A DNA stretch of 28,530 nucleotides from UBA4722 sp041690995 (GCA_041690995.1 JBEPVM010000022.1:1-28530), one strand, 5' to 3'. Counted from the first letter of the stretch, positions 1 through 7,727 are shown. The notes: a model not told the origin generated them from the letters alone. Numbers and translations: made by a program.

Positions 1-90
1 TGGAAAACAAACATCAGCCCGCTTGCTTCTTATGGCATAGGGGCTGACCTATTACTAAAAAATGCTGTTGGCTCATATCAAACAGATTAA
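1..90 (+). CDS. 3' end of an unidentified gene (partial)
   Basis: Frame 1 is open from the first base to a TAA at 88-90 and encodes 29 residues ending in VGSYQTD. The alternating small and hydrophobic residues (SPLASYGIGADLLL) could be the end of a beta-rich or membrane-associated domain. There is too little to name a family. The gene is cut by the window edge and converges on the next gene. I see no strong terminator hairpin in the 89 bases between them. The call rests only on the open frame and plausible composition. Confidence 0.4.
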   Translation, partial: WKTNISPLASYGIGADLLLKNAVGSYQTD

Positions 91-179
91 AATAAACGAA
101 TTCTAATCTCCGGCCGAAAAGAAGTCAATTTTTTTACCTGATTGTCAGATAATTTTATGGTATGGATGGATTATACCTC

Positions 180-1028
180 TTAGTGCCCCAGTGGGCGCGC
201 CATTGCAAAATTAACGTGTTTTTCCCAAGAAGCGCCTAATTTCCATGCGTAGGCTGAAGGATGGCCTGTTTCCGGGTTTATTTTCAATTGCATCGTACCG
301 ATGCCGATGCCTGATGTATGTGGCAAGCGTGTATCTTGGCTGTGGCCTATGGAGGCGGAATCGGTTACTCGAACAATAAATGAATTTTCAGTGCGAACAG
401 GTTTTTTCATCACCACCATCACATGCCCCTCGACACCCGTTCTCGAATTTTTCTGATTACGAAACACTAAAATATCACCTGGCTGCAATTCCTTGACACT
501 GTTTATTTTATTCCAATAATGCCGAGGCTTATAAGTCAGCCCCGTAAAAAAATGATAATAGTGCTCGGAGGTGGGTTTATCTGAACCTGTTGAATTGACT
601 AAGCTTGAATAAGCAGAAGGGTTTGCCGCTTGTAATAAATGATCGACATAATCAGAGCAGTCCAGAATATAAATGCCATTGGATCTATCAAAATGCGTGC
701 CGCCTAGTTTATAAGCTGTATACCGCAATGTAGAAATAGTATTATGCACAAACTCTACCATACGTGTACCGAGAGAAGACATTAGGCCAGGGGGTGTAAC
801 ACCAGAGACGGGTTCAGAAATAACAACTGTTTCAACCGTCTTCTTTTTTTGATACGTTACTATTTTCGATGGACGTTGGCGGATATCGTGTGGATGATGA
901 TGTATGGTATGTTTTTTTTTAAGATGTAAATGAGAGGATGATGAATGTTCTTTTGAATAACAGGCGATACTCCAGAGGCTCCATAGAGAAAAAAGAAATG
1001 CTAGGATGGTTTTTATTTTTTGAACCAT
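180..1028 (-). CDS. Exported NlpC/P60-like cysteine peptidase
   Basis: This 282-residue protein begins with a basic, hydrophobic export signal (about residues 1-28). A His/Lys-rich linker follows (about 33-65), then an NlpC/P60-type domain from about residue 90. The motif DCSDYV holds the expected nucleophile Cys124, GHVMVV holds the catalytic His202, and an Asp in VTDSAS (about 223) could be a further active-site residue. LQPGDILVF is the strand that commonly precedes the His in this family. The family cleaves peptide bonds in cell-wall stem peptides or other amide/ester bonds, so a periplasmic or secreted cell-wall hydrolase is likely. A Cys at residue 23 lies in a poor lipobox (WSIAC), so lipidation is doubtful. 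The gene is monocistronic and convergent with the partial upstream gene. The substrate is unknown. Confidence 0.7.
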   Translation of the reverse strand: MVQKIKTILAFLFSLWSLWSIACYSKEHSSSSHLHLKKKHTIHHHPHDIRQRPSKIVTYQKKKTVETVVISEPVSGVTPPGLMSSLGTRMVEFVHNTISTLRYTAYKLGGTHFDRSNGIYILDCSDYVDHLLQAANPSAYSSLVNSTGSDKPTSEHYYHFFTGLTYKPRHYWNKINSVKELQPGDILVFRNQKNSRTGVEGHVMVVMKKPVRTENSFIVRVTDSASIGHSQDTRLPHTSGIGIGTMQLKINPETGHPSAYAWKLGASWEKHVNFAMARPLGH

Positions 1029-1411
1029 ATTTTATGACAACTTAATAACTAATAAAATTAATAATAAATAAAAATAATAATAATGAAATAAACTTCGTGG
1101 TGAATGATAAAAATTCTATACTAGCCTGTATTCTCCTACCAGCGCAAGCCTACCAACATTTTTTGAACAAATAGAGGACGTACCTGATTCTTAAAATATT
1201 TTCGTGGTGTTCCCTCAGTAATTAGGTAAAATGACGCGCTAACCTATTTTTATAGGGCTATAGGATTCAATCGCGGTAGAAATTTTCTTTATTTAAAAAA
1301 AATTTTCTCGCAAAAGAGATGTTTGCTCGATACGGAGCATATTACTCTTCAGGAAAGATAACGCAATTGAAATTAATTTACAACAATTATTTTTTAGATA
1401 GTAATGGACAA
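1029..1411. other. AT-rich intergenic region, divergent promoters likely
   Basis: The region lies between the minus-strand peptidase gene and the plus-strand XRE regulator, so it should hold both promoters. It is very AT-rich, with TAA/AAT runs at 1045-1085. I could not pick a convincing -35/-10 pair on either strand. An in-frame extension of the regulator from 1319 is open but is probably not translated. Confidence 0.4.
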
Positions 1412-1954
1412 ATGATTATGCCGACTCAATTAACCGAAGAACTTTCAAAAAGATTGCGAGCTGCTAGAAAAGCAGCAGGCTTTAAATCTGCAAAAGAGTT
1501 TGCTAAAGAGTATGGCGTTCCTGTCTCAACGTATTCCCAACATGAAACAGGAAAAAGAAGTATCAGTTCTGACTTAATTATGGATTATAGCACTTATTTT
1601 AAAATCAACCCTTCCTGGTTATTGACAGGCGAGGGCGAACCTTTTTTGGTGGAAGGCCAGAAAGATAAAAAAGCCATTATCGCACGAGAAGTTTTTTCAA
1701 TTTCGCCCACCGTCAGTGAAAGTAATATAAAATATCAACATAATGATCTTGATTTACTTAAAAGAATTTTACTCGCGGCCGAACCCTTATTTGAAGATGA
1801 ATCAGTGAAATTGCCTTATTCCGGATTAATTCATCATTGTTTTGATATATACGAGACTGTGTCCACTCTCAATGTAGAGATAGAAGAAAAAGATAAGATT
1901 ATTAATTTAACGCTATCCTCGATAAAACGCGGGTCATTAACAACTACACTGTAA
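1412..1954 (+). CDS. XRE/Cro-type helix-turn-helix regulator
   Basis: With the start at 1412 the protein has 180 residues. The N-terminal 70 residues form an XRE/Cro-C1 domain: RLRAARKAAGFKSAKEFAKE, then VPVSTYSQHETGKRS (recognition helix), then a WLLTGEG motif that typically closes this domain in phage-type repressors. The remaining ~110 residues are not recognised and carry no visible S24 protease motif. They may be an oligomerisation or sensor segment. An in-frame ATG at 1319 would add 31 residues unlike the family start, and its AAAGAG lies directly against the ATG, so I prefer 1412 (or 1418). Its target genes are unknown. It stands alone, possibly as an autoregulator or a relic of a mobile element. 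Confidence 0.75.
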   Translation: MIMPTQLTEELSKRLRAARKAAGFKSAKEFAKEYGVPVSTYSQHETGKRSISSDLIMDYSTYFKINPSWLLTGEGEPFLVEGQKDKKAIIAREVFSISPTVSESNIKYQHNDLDLLKRILLAAEPLFEDESVKLPYSGLIHHCFDIYETVSTLNVEIEEKDKIINLTLSSIKRGSLTTTL

Positions 1955-2027
1955 AGTTAAATTGTACCAGGAATTAGACAGGGAAAAGCTGAGTACATTT
2001 GCCATCCCACCCTACACCCTCTAAATT

Positions 2028-2516
2028 TTATCTATTCCAAATAGCTGACCCTGCTTGACCTGTTCCATTCCCAACGGTCGTTTTAATGCTTTGAATGCGA
2101 TGATGTTCTAATTGATTTTTATCAAGCAATAAGTTTTGCAGAAACCAGTGAGATAATTCTTCTATCGTGACATTATAAATTGGTAATATTTTCGCATCTC
2201 GTTTTAAAAACAGTAACTTTTCATTATTAAAATAAACGCAATGATAATCACCTTCATCCATAATTTTATGGTATTGGCATAACCCTGCGAGTAAAACAGT
2301 TTTATCGAGTTGGCCACATAATGCATAGATTTTATCTTTATAAAAGCGATAATCAAAAGAGAGTCCTTCTCCTTCAATCACAGTCACAATAGACGCTCGT
2401 ACTTTATAGCTATGCCCGTGCAGGTTTTCGCGTTCTGTGCGAGAAAATACAGTAAAATGCCCTGCGGAAAATTCCATACTTTCTTTTAATAATTCGACTG
2501 TCGCTAATCGGCTCAT
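2028..2516 (-). CDS. PTPS/QueD-fold protein with divergent active site
   Basis: This 162-residue protein matches the 6-pyruvoyl-tetrahydropterin synthase/6-carboxytetrahydropterin synthase (COG0720) fold. FSAGHF gives His20, and LHGHSY gives His33 and His35, which together make the three-His zinc site. Several usual catalytic positions are altered. The Cys four residues before the first HGH His is Arg29, with Glu30 next to it. The Asp-His pair reads Asp71-Lys72. The C-terminal pterin-binding Glu region reads VGNGTGQAG. It may therefore make a different pterin product or be a paralogue of unknown activity rather than QueD. Its ATG overlaps the antiporter stop by 4 bp (2513-2516), which implies co-translation from the antiporter transcript. 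Confidence 0.7.
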   Translation of the reverse strand: MSRLATVELLKESMEFSAGHFTVFSRTERENLHGHSYKVRASIVTVIEGEGLSFDYRFYKDKIYALCGQLDKTVLLAGLCQYHKIMDEGDYHCVYFNNEKLLFLKRDAKILPIYNVTIEELSHWFLQNLLLDKNQLEHHRIQSIKTTVGNGTGQAGSAIWNR

Positions 2517-3913
2517 GCGTCCTCCTGTTTATGCGCATACAACACCAATGGCAATAAACAACAAAGTACTATGCCAGTGATTAATATCGTCTCGTATTTC
2601 AGCACACCACCTACATTTATTGTAGCAGGCGGCATAAACCCTAATATAATAGCGCCGACACACGTTAAAATACCTACGCTACAAACTAACCATACCCCTG
2701 CATTTCCGCCCGGAATATGATACGCGCGCGAGACATGCGCATGTTTGTAACGCAACCGAATCGCGGCTGCAAATAATAAAATATAAAATAATAATGCTAA
2801 TTGCGCTGTTAAATTCGATAACATCCAATATGCACTATTCACGCTCGGCATAATAAAAAATATTATACATAATAGACTCACAATCACACCCTGCGTGAAT
2901 AAAATTCCAACGGGCATATTTTTACTGTTGCGTTTTGCTAAAAATCGCGGCAAATGACTTTCTTCTGTCGCGATCAATAAACCGCGTGCAGGCCCTAATA
3001 TCCATGCCGTTGCACCACTTAAACTACCGACAATAATCAAAATCGCAATGACAGGAATAAATCCATTTAAGTGATAGGCATTGAAAAAAATGCCAAAGGC
3101 ATCTATCAACCCAGAGACTAAATTCAGTTGTTTAACAGGCACAACAATCGCAATCGCAAGGCAAGAAAAAATTAAGGTGCTTAAAATAATAATAGCGGAA
3201 TAAAATAATGCGCGTGGATAATCTCGTCTTGGATGGCGCACATCACCTGCGTGTACGGCTGACATTTCCATACCCATCAAGCCAAACAAAATATTCGTTA
3301 AAAAAGCAATATTTTGGATATGTGAAAAATCAGGGATACAATTTTTAAAAGAGAAAGAAATCTGGCTTGGCTTTCCCCAATAAATCCAAATAAAACTTAA
3401 TATGGCAATTAATAACATTGGGAAAATAGTGCCTATGATGGCGCCAATGACACTGACCCAGCTTGCTATTTTCAAGCCAAAACAATTAATGAATGTCGTT
3501 CCCCAAAAAGAGAATAAAATAACACCTAACATAAAAAATTTATTATCCACCAAGGGAGGATATATTAAATAAGCTAGAATGCCTGCTATAAAAGCAAAAA
3601 TAGTGGGATACCAAACGACATTGTAAATCCATTGCAGCCAGATAGTCAGAAATCCCCAACGCGGCCCAAACGCTTCACGCACCCAAATATACACACCACC
3701 TGTATTGGGCCAGCCTGTTGCTAATTCTGCAGTCACCAAAATGGTAGGAATAAAAAATAGAAGAGCGGCTAGCACATAAAAAAATATGAGCGAAAAACCA
3801 TATACTGCACCTGCGGTTAAGCTACGCAAATTATCAATCGCGATGACATTCATCATGACAAGTGTGAAAACACTGAGTCCTTTGGTTTTAGACGATTCTA
3901 ATTGTATACCCAT
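2513..3913 (-). CDS. APC-family amino-acid antiporter, GadC-like
   Basis: This 466-residue protein has about 12 hydrophobic segments, typical of the amino acid-polyamine-organocation superfamily in the inner membrane. The segment ELATGWPNTGGVYIWVREAFG (about residues 63-83) closely resembles the glutamate:GABA antiporter group, and GMEMSAVHAGDV in the middle is also typical. GadC of E. coli is about 511 residues and closes its channel with a C-terminal plug. This protein ends soon after the last helix (LVLYAHKQEDA), so the plug appears absent and pH gating may differ. The substrate cannot be told from sequence; amino-acid exchange is likely. A TGGAG sits 8-9 bases before the start. It is the first gene of a two-gene unit with the PTPS-fold gene. 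Confidence 0.8.
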   Translation of the reverse strand: MGIQLESSKTKGLSVFTLVMMNVIAIDNLRSLTAGAVYGFSLIFFYVLAALLFFIPTILVTAELATGWPNTGGVYIWVREAFGPRWGFLTIWLQWIYNVVWYPTIFAFIAGILAYLIYPPLVDNKFFMLGVILFSFWGTTFINCFGLKIASWVSVIGAIIGTIFPMLLIAILSFIWIYWGKPSQISFSFKNCIPDFSHIQNIAFLTNILFGLMGMEMSAVHAGDVRHPRRDYPRALFYSAIIILSTLIFSCLAIAIVVPVKQLNLVSGLIDAFGIFFNAYHLNGFIPVIAILIIVGSLSGATAWILGPARGLLIATEESHLPRFLAKRNSKNMPVGILFTQGVIVSLLCIIFFIMPSVNSAYWMLSNLTAQLALLFYILLFAAAIRLRYKHAHVSRAYHIPGGNAGVWLVCSVGILTCVGAIILGFMPPATINVGGVLKYETILITGIVLCCLLPLVLYAHKQEDA

Positions 3914-3984
3914 TAACCAAACTCCATGGAAAAATGGCGCATTTTATCACATAAATAGCCAGAACTCCCGCAGAAGAAAATGAT

Positions 3985-6285
3985 TTATTCAAATACAGAG
4001 CTTCTTTTTCTTTTAGGTGTTGGGGGAGTATCGGCTTCTGTCAGTGGATCAGCAGCCCGTGCCGCCGCCATGCTGGCAGAGGGGGGCAGTACTAGAGGAG
4101 ATGATGGGTATGACCCATTTTGTGATTCTGTTCTAGGAAAAGCAGAAGGGCGTAAACGAGTAGAAGATAAACGGGTAGAAGAGATTCCTAGTGGAGTGCT
4201 TTTAACAGACCTTACAATATCCGATAAGAAAGCCGTATTTATCACACTGTTTGAGGAAGAGCGGGTCTTAGCCTTATCTATTTTCTTTTTTAATTCTTCA
4301 TTTTCTATTTTTAATGCATTATTTTCTATTTTTAACGCATTATTTTCTATTTTTAATGCATTATTTTCTTTTTCTGGACCCGATTCATACTTCCAGTTTT
4401 TACAGAGCCAACAACCTGCATAAATGACAAAACCCGCAACAGGTAAAAGCCAATAGCCTGTATAAATGGCAAAACCCACAAGGGGTAATAGAAAGAAAAA
4501 CAAACCTATAACCAATTTCCAATTATAGTCTGGGGGGGGAGAAGTAGAAGCATTTGAAGCATTGGAATCCGTGGAATCATCGGAAACAGTAGAAAGATTA
4601 GAAACAATAGAAGTAGTCGAAGTGCGCGAAAGAGGGGGGGGTAATGACATCTGCTCTGGTGAATTTTGTTTTTCTTCCCTCTCTTTATCGGCTAATTGGT
4701 CGCGCCTTTTGTCAATATTTTCCAACAATTCATCCAACCCCACATTCGTAATGAGGTCATTTACTTCTATTCCTCTTTTTGTCGATAGGGAATTTTTTGT
4801 AATAGTAGTGAACAAGACTAAAACCTTGTATTTATCGTTTAGCTCTTTGTGTAATATCCTGGCTGCCTGAGAGGTGTCCAATTTCTCAAATTTTTCTTCA
4901 TACTGGTTCCGCAGCTCTAAAGCTACCCTTGTCCAGAACTGGTTGTTTTGTTTTTCCTTTCCCTCCCTCACATCATTTAATGATTGAAAGCTTTGTTCGC
5001 ATGCCTGGAAATCTGATTTTGCCTTTTCTGAACTATCAGTTAATTTCTTTTTCCATGCAGATAATATATCAGTTTGACGAGCTTGTACGCATTGATTGAT
5101 TTCATTGAGGCAATATTTTTTTAATTTTTCCAAGTCCTGGTTTTTTTTCTCTACAAGCTTTTCTTGAGCAATTTTGGCTTGTATATTTTGTTCTTTGATT
5201 TTTTTGTTCGCAAGAAGCAATGATCTTTTTAAAGAATCAATAGTTAAGAGTGGCGACTCTTGATCGCCAGACTTTTCTACTGAGTTAACTCGGTCAGATC
5301 GCAACGGTTGTGATGCAGTTAAAAGCGGACTTGCTTTCTGTCTCCAGGAACCTTGAGGAGCGCTACTAGTAGATTTCTCTATTATTTCAACTCTCTGTAT
5401 CAGACTCTTTATCTTTTCTACTATAGCATCACATGTTTTCTGTTTTTCCAGATAAGTCGCATTCTTCTTCGTGAAAAATTCAATGATTGCTTGTGCTTCC
5501 GGTGTTATCTCCTCGTTAAATTGGATATCTTGAGAGGTAAAACTAGGAACTGCGGAAGAATTTTCCTCGAGCTTTTTTGTATGCTCTTCCAATGATGCAA
5601 CGAGAAATTTTTCCTCTTCTATAAGATTTTTATATCGAGATGTTAACAGTGTCAGTTCATCGAGTTCTTTTTCCTGATAAGATAAGATATCTTCGGCTGT
5701 GATCTCTTCTATCTTCACTTCTTCTGTTTCTTTATGTGACAATAAAAATTCTTCGCTTGCTGCAAGAGACTTTACCTTTTCTTGAAAAGATTTCAGCTTG
5801 TTTTGTAAATCCTTATCTTTCTTCTGATTTTCATGAGCTATCAGATTATCTTGATAGAGGTTTGCGTATTGCTGAACTAATTGATCTCGTAGCTGTTCCC
5901 ATTGGAATCCTGATGGTAAAGGAGATATTTCTTCGTCTTTTTCTTTATTCTCTTCCTCTGATAAATTAGCTATTTCCATTTTAATAGTATCAAATTCTAT
6001 TTTTATTGTTTCTACAGATTGTTCTAATGGTTCAAGAGTAGGAGGCTCTCCACTTTGAGGGGATGCCGAATGTTTTTTGGGGGACAATAGAGAGGATAAC
6101 CTTGAAGGAGTTCGTGGAGGTGGAGGTGTAGGTGGAGATTCTTCTCCTGGAATGGCCTCCTCTTTTTGTTCAAGAATATTTCCTCCTCGCTGAGGAGATG
6201 CCGATGGTTTCTTAGGGGATGAGAATATAGAGGATAACCTTAAAGGAGTTTTTGGATGTGTAGGCTGAGATTCTTCTCTTCGCAT
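3985..6285 (-). CDS. Large coiled-coil, membrane-hairpin protein; candidate type IV effector
   Basis: This 766-residue protein is not recognised by family. Its layout is as follows. Residues 4-35 and 48-80 are two copies of a Pro/Ser-rich module (RLSS, then PKK.SASPQ). Residues about 90-305 and 345-540 are charged Glu/Lys helical, coiled-coil-like stretches. Residues 545-587 form a Ser/Thr/Pro linker. Residues 590-628 are two hydrophobic helices made of a duplicated 14-residue unit. Residues 640-660 are three ENNALKI heptads continuing a coiled coil. The C-terminal tail ends PPTPKRKRSSVFE, a basic stretch resembling a nuclear localisation signal. No catalytic domain is visible. There is no N-terminal signal peptide. 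AAAAAGGA lies about 7 bases before the ATG, and a PmrA-type box and -10 lie further upstream. This architecture and control suggest a translocated effector that inserts in a host membrane. That role is inference. Confidence 0.75.
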   Translation of the reverse strand: MRREESQPTHPKTPLRLSSIFSSPKKPSASPQRGGNILEQKEEAIPGEESPPTPPPPRTPSRLSSLLSPKKHSASPQSGEPPTLEPLEQSVETIKIEFDTIKMEIANLSEEENKEKDEEISPLPSGFQWEQLRDQLVQQYANLYQDNLIAHENQKKDKDLQNKLKSFQEKVKSLAASEEFLLSHKETEEVKIEEITAEDILSYQEKELDELTLLTSRYKNLIEEEKFLVASLEEHTKKLEENSSAVPSFTSQDIQFNEEITPEAQAIIEFFTKKNATYLEKQKTCDAIVEKIKSLIQRVEIIEKSTSSAPQGSWRQKASPLLTASQPLRSDRVNSVEKSGDQESPLLTIDSLKRSLLLANKKIKEQNIQAKIAQEKLVEKKNQDLEKLKKYCLNEINQCVQARQTDILSAWKKKLTDSSEKAKSDFQACEQSFQSLNDVREGKEKQNNQFWTRVALELRNQYEEKFEKLDTSQAARILHKELNDKYKVLVLFTTITKNSLSTKRGIEVNDLITNVGLDELLENIDKRRDQLADKEREEKQNSPEQMSLPPPLSRTSTTSIVSNLSTVSDDSTDSNASNASTSPPPDYNWKLVIGLFFFLLPLVGFAIYTGYWLLPVAGFVIYAGCWLCKNWKYESGPEKENNALKIENNALKIENNALKIENEELKKKIDKAKTRSSSNSVINTAFLSDIVRSVKSTPLGISSTRLSSTRLRPSAFPRTESQNGSYPSSPLVLPPSASMAAARAADPLTEADTPPTPKRKRSSVFE
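4301..4363 (-). repeat. Three tandem 21-bp repeats encoding ENNALKI heptads
   Basis: Three head-to-tail 21-bp units lie at 4301-4321, 4322-4342 and 4343-4363, differing by a single base (C for T in the middle copy). A degenerate partial unit follows. Each unit is one coiled-coil heptad in the 766-residue protein, so copy-number change would keep the reading frame and the helical register. Confidence 0.9.
4408..4491 (-). repeat. Two tandem 42-bp repeats encoding the membrane hairpin
   Basis: Two adjacent 42-bp units (4408-4449 and 4450-4491) match at about 34 of 42 positions. They encode LPLVGFAIYTGYW and LPVAGFVIYAGCW, so the paired membrane helices of the 766-residue protein arose by tandem duplication. 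Confidence 0.85.
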
Positions 6286-6335
6286 AATGGTATCCTTTTT
6301 AGTGCTGATGGCAATCCCTGTCTTTCCTAACTCTT

Positions 6336-6368
6336 AGTATAAAAGGATAAGCTTAAAAGAATATTAAG
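6336..6368 (-). promoter_or_regulatory. PmrA-type box with -10 element for the 766-residue gene
   Basis: Read on the minus strand, 6368-6352 is CTTAATATTCTTTTAAG. This fits the PmrA consensus YTTAAK-N5-YTTAAK at every defined position. Ten bases further on, TATACT (6341-6336) is a good -10 hexamer, and the box covers the place where a -35 would lie, as expected for an activator-dependent promoter. The predicted start of transcription is near 6329, about 44 bases before the ATG. PmrA is known to activate Dot/Icm effector genes in Legionella and Coxiella. That this site is used is inferred. Confidence 0.6.
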
Positions 6369-6511
6369 ATGATTTAATCCAGTATTTTTAGCCTATTTTC
6401 TATTATGATTTTTATTTCTGTTTATTTTTTATCAGAACCCACTGAAATAACTCTAGGCAATTGAAGCAGAAACAAGTACGATTAAAAAATATTTGTCAGG
6501 AAGGAGTTTGT

Positions 6512-6739
6512 ATGTCATTACACAAAAAAATTACCATTGTTATGGCAGCTATATGCATGAGTTATCTCACTCATACTGCTTTTGCAATAGACCAAACAGC
6601 CAAAGAAGAAACAACGCCACCTGATGCAGCAGGGCCTTTAACAGCAGACCAAATTCCACCTGTCAGCAGTGCTTTACCGACTAACGCACCTGGTCAACAA
6701 CCTAAAAGTGCTATGCCTACACCCACTGCTAATCAATAA
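6512..6739 (+). CDS. Small exported Pro/Thr-rich protein
   Basis: The start is fixed by a strong AGGAAGGAG at 6498-6506, five to six bases before the ATG at 6512, giving 75 residues. Residues 1-25 are a clear Sec signal peptide: basic MSLHKK, a hydrophobic core, then a THTAFA cleavage site. The mature part is only about 50 residues, rich in Pro, Thr, Ala and Gln, with no Cys and no recognisable fold, so it is probably disordered in the periplasm or outside the cell. It converges on the ArnC-like gene, with eight bases between the two stops. The function is unknown; it has the look of the small secreted proteins common in Legionellales. Confidence 0.65.
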   Translation: MSLHKKITIVMAAICMSYLTHTAFAIDQTAKEETTPPDAAGPLTADQIPPVSSALPTNAPGQQPKSAMPTPTANQ

Positions 6740-6747
6740 AATATAAG

Positions 6748-7695
6748 TTAGTCTTTTTGTTCGATTACTTTACGAATAACAAACCGTGGGCGCTTGCGTA
6801 CTTCTTGATAAATGCGGCCGATATATTCACCCACCACTCCTAATCCAAGTAATACGATACCAATGAGAAAAAATAGAATCGCAAATAATGTAAAAACACC
6901 TTCGACTTCAGGGCCGACAAAAATACGGCGTAAACCTAAATAGATAACAAATAAAAAGCTTAATAAAGAAATCGCTATACCGATGAGTGTAAATACTTGT
7001 AAAGGAAATAAGGAAAATCCTGTCACTAAATCAAAATTATAACGAATTAATTTATAAAAACTGTAATTAGAAGTGCCTGCAAAACGTTCTTCGTGCGCTA
7101 CGCCGACTTCTGTCGGATTTGAAGCATAATTCAAAGCCAATGCTGGAATAAATGTCGTTGTCTCACCTGTCGAAACCATTAAATCCACAATAGAACGGTG
7201 ATAAGCACGCAACATGCAACCTTCGTCTTCCATCTTTAATTTTGGCATCATCCAGGCACGGATTTTATTATGCATTTTTGAAACGAGAAGACGCCACTGG
7301 CTGTCTTGACGATTTTGACGATGTGTATTGACGACATCATGGCCTGCTTCCATTGCCGCAACTAATTTTGGAATTTCTTCAGGTGGATTTTGCAGATCTG
7401 CGTCCATTGTAATAATAATTTCACCGCGTACTCGCTCAAACCCTGCCATAATCGCCATGTGCTGGCCAAAATTACCATTGAACTCAATGACTCGGATCTG
7501 CGAAGGACGGCGCTCATGTAAGACTTGTAGTAATTGGCTGGATTGATCACGGCTTCCATCATTCGTCAAAATAATTTCGTAAGGTTTGCCTAATTGATCT
7601 AATGTTTTTGTCAAACGCCGATAGAGTTCTTCTAATGTTTTTTCTTCGTTATAAACAGGGATTACGACACTAATATAAGGTGCATTTTGAGACAT
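6748..7695 (-). CDS. arnC: ArnC-like undecaprenyl-phosphate glycosyltransferase
   Basis: This 315-residue GT2-family transferase has SVVIPVYNEE at the N-terminus and a DAD metal/nucleotide motif at residues 98-100 (MDADLQNPPEEIP). FNGNFGQHMAIMAGF and EDEGCMLRAY are typical of ArnC. Two membrane helices follow near residues 230-255 and 265-292, and a basic C-terminus. E. coli ArnC has 322 residues. ArnC moves 4-deoxy-4-formamido-L-arabinose from UDP onto undecaprenyl phosphate at the inner membrane for lipid A modification. No other arn gene is in the window, so the sugar could be different; dolichol-phosphate-mannose-like or GtrB-like enzymes share this architecture. It is divergent from nth across a short region with a 19-bp palindrome. 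Confidence 0.75.
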   Translation of the reverse strand: MSQNAPYISVVIPVYNEEKTLEELYRRLTKTLDQLGKPYEIILTNDGSRDQSSQLLQVLHERRPSQIRVIEFNGNFGQHMAIMAGFERVRGEIIITMDADLQNPPEEIPKLVAAMEAGHDVVNTHRQNRQDSQWRLLVSKMHNKIRAWMMPKLKMEDEGCMLRAYHRSIVDLMVSTGETTTFIPALALNYASNPTEVGVAHEERFAGTSNYSFYKLIRYNFDLVTGFSLFPLQVFTLIGIAISLLSFLFVIYLGLRRIFVGPEVEGVFTLFAILFFLIGIVLLGLGVVGEYIGRIYQEVRKRPRFVIRKVIEQKD

Positions 7696-7727
7696 GGGAA
7701 TAGCCTATAAACTAATATAATAGCTAT

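Noticed and set aside
950..1028. Lipoprotein signal in the NlpC/P60-like protein
   Set aside because: WSIAC has Ser rather than Leu at the key lipobox position, so ordinary Sec cleavage or an anchored signal is more likely.
1319..1411. Upstream start for the XRE regulator
   Set aside because: The added 31 residues do not look like the family N-terminus, and the purine stretch is too close to the ATG.
3980..4423. Plus-strand open frame of 147 codons with repeated FSIFNAL
   Set aside because: It is the antisense of the 766-residue gene; its apparent repeats are the complement of the heptad repeats, and it lacks a ribosome site.
4301..4491. CRISPR-like regular repeats
   Set aside because: The repeats are contiguous with no spacers and encode protein periodicity.
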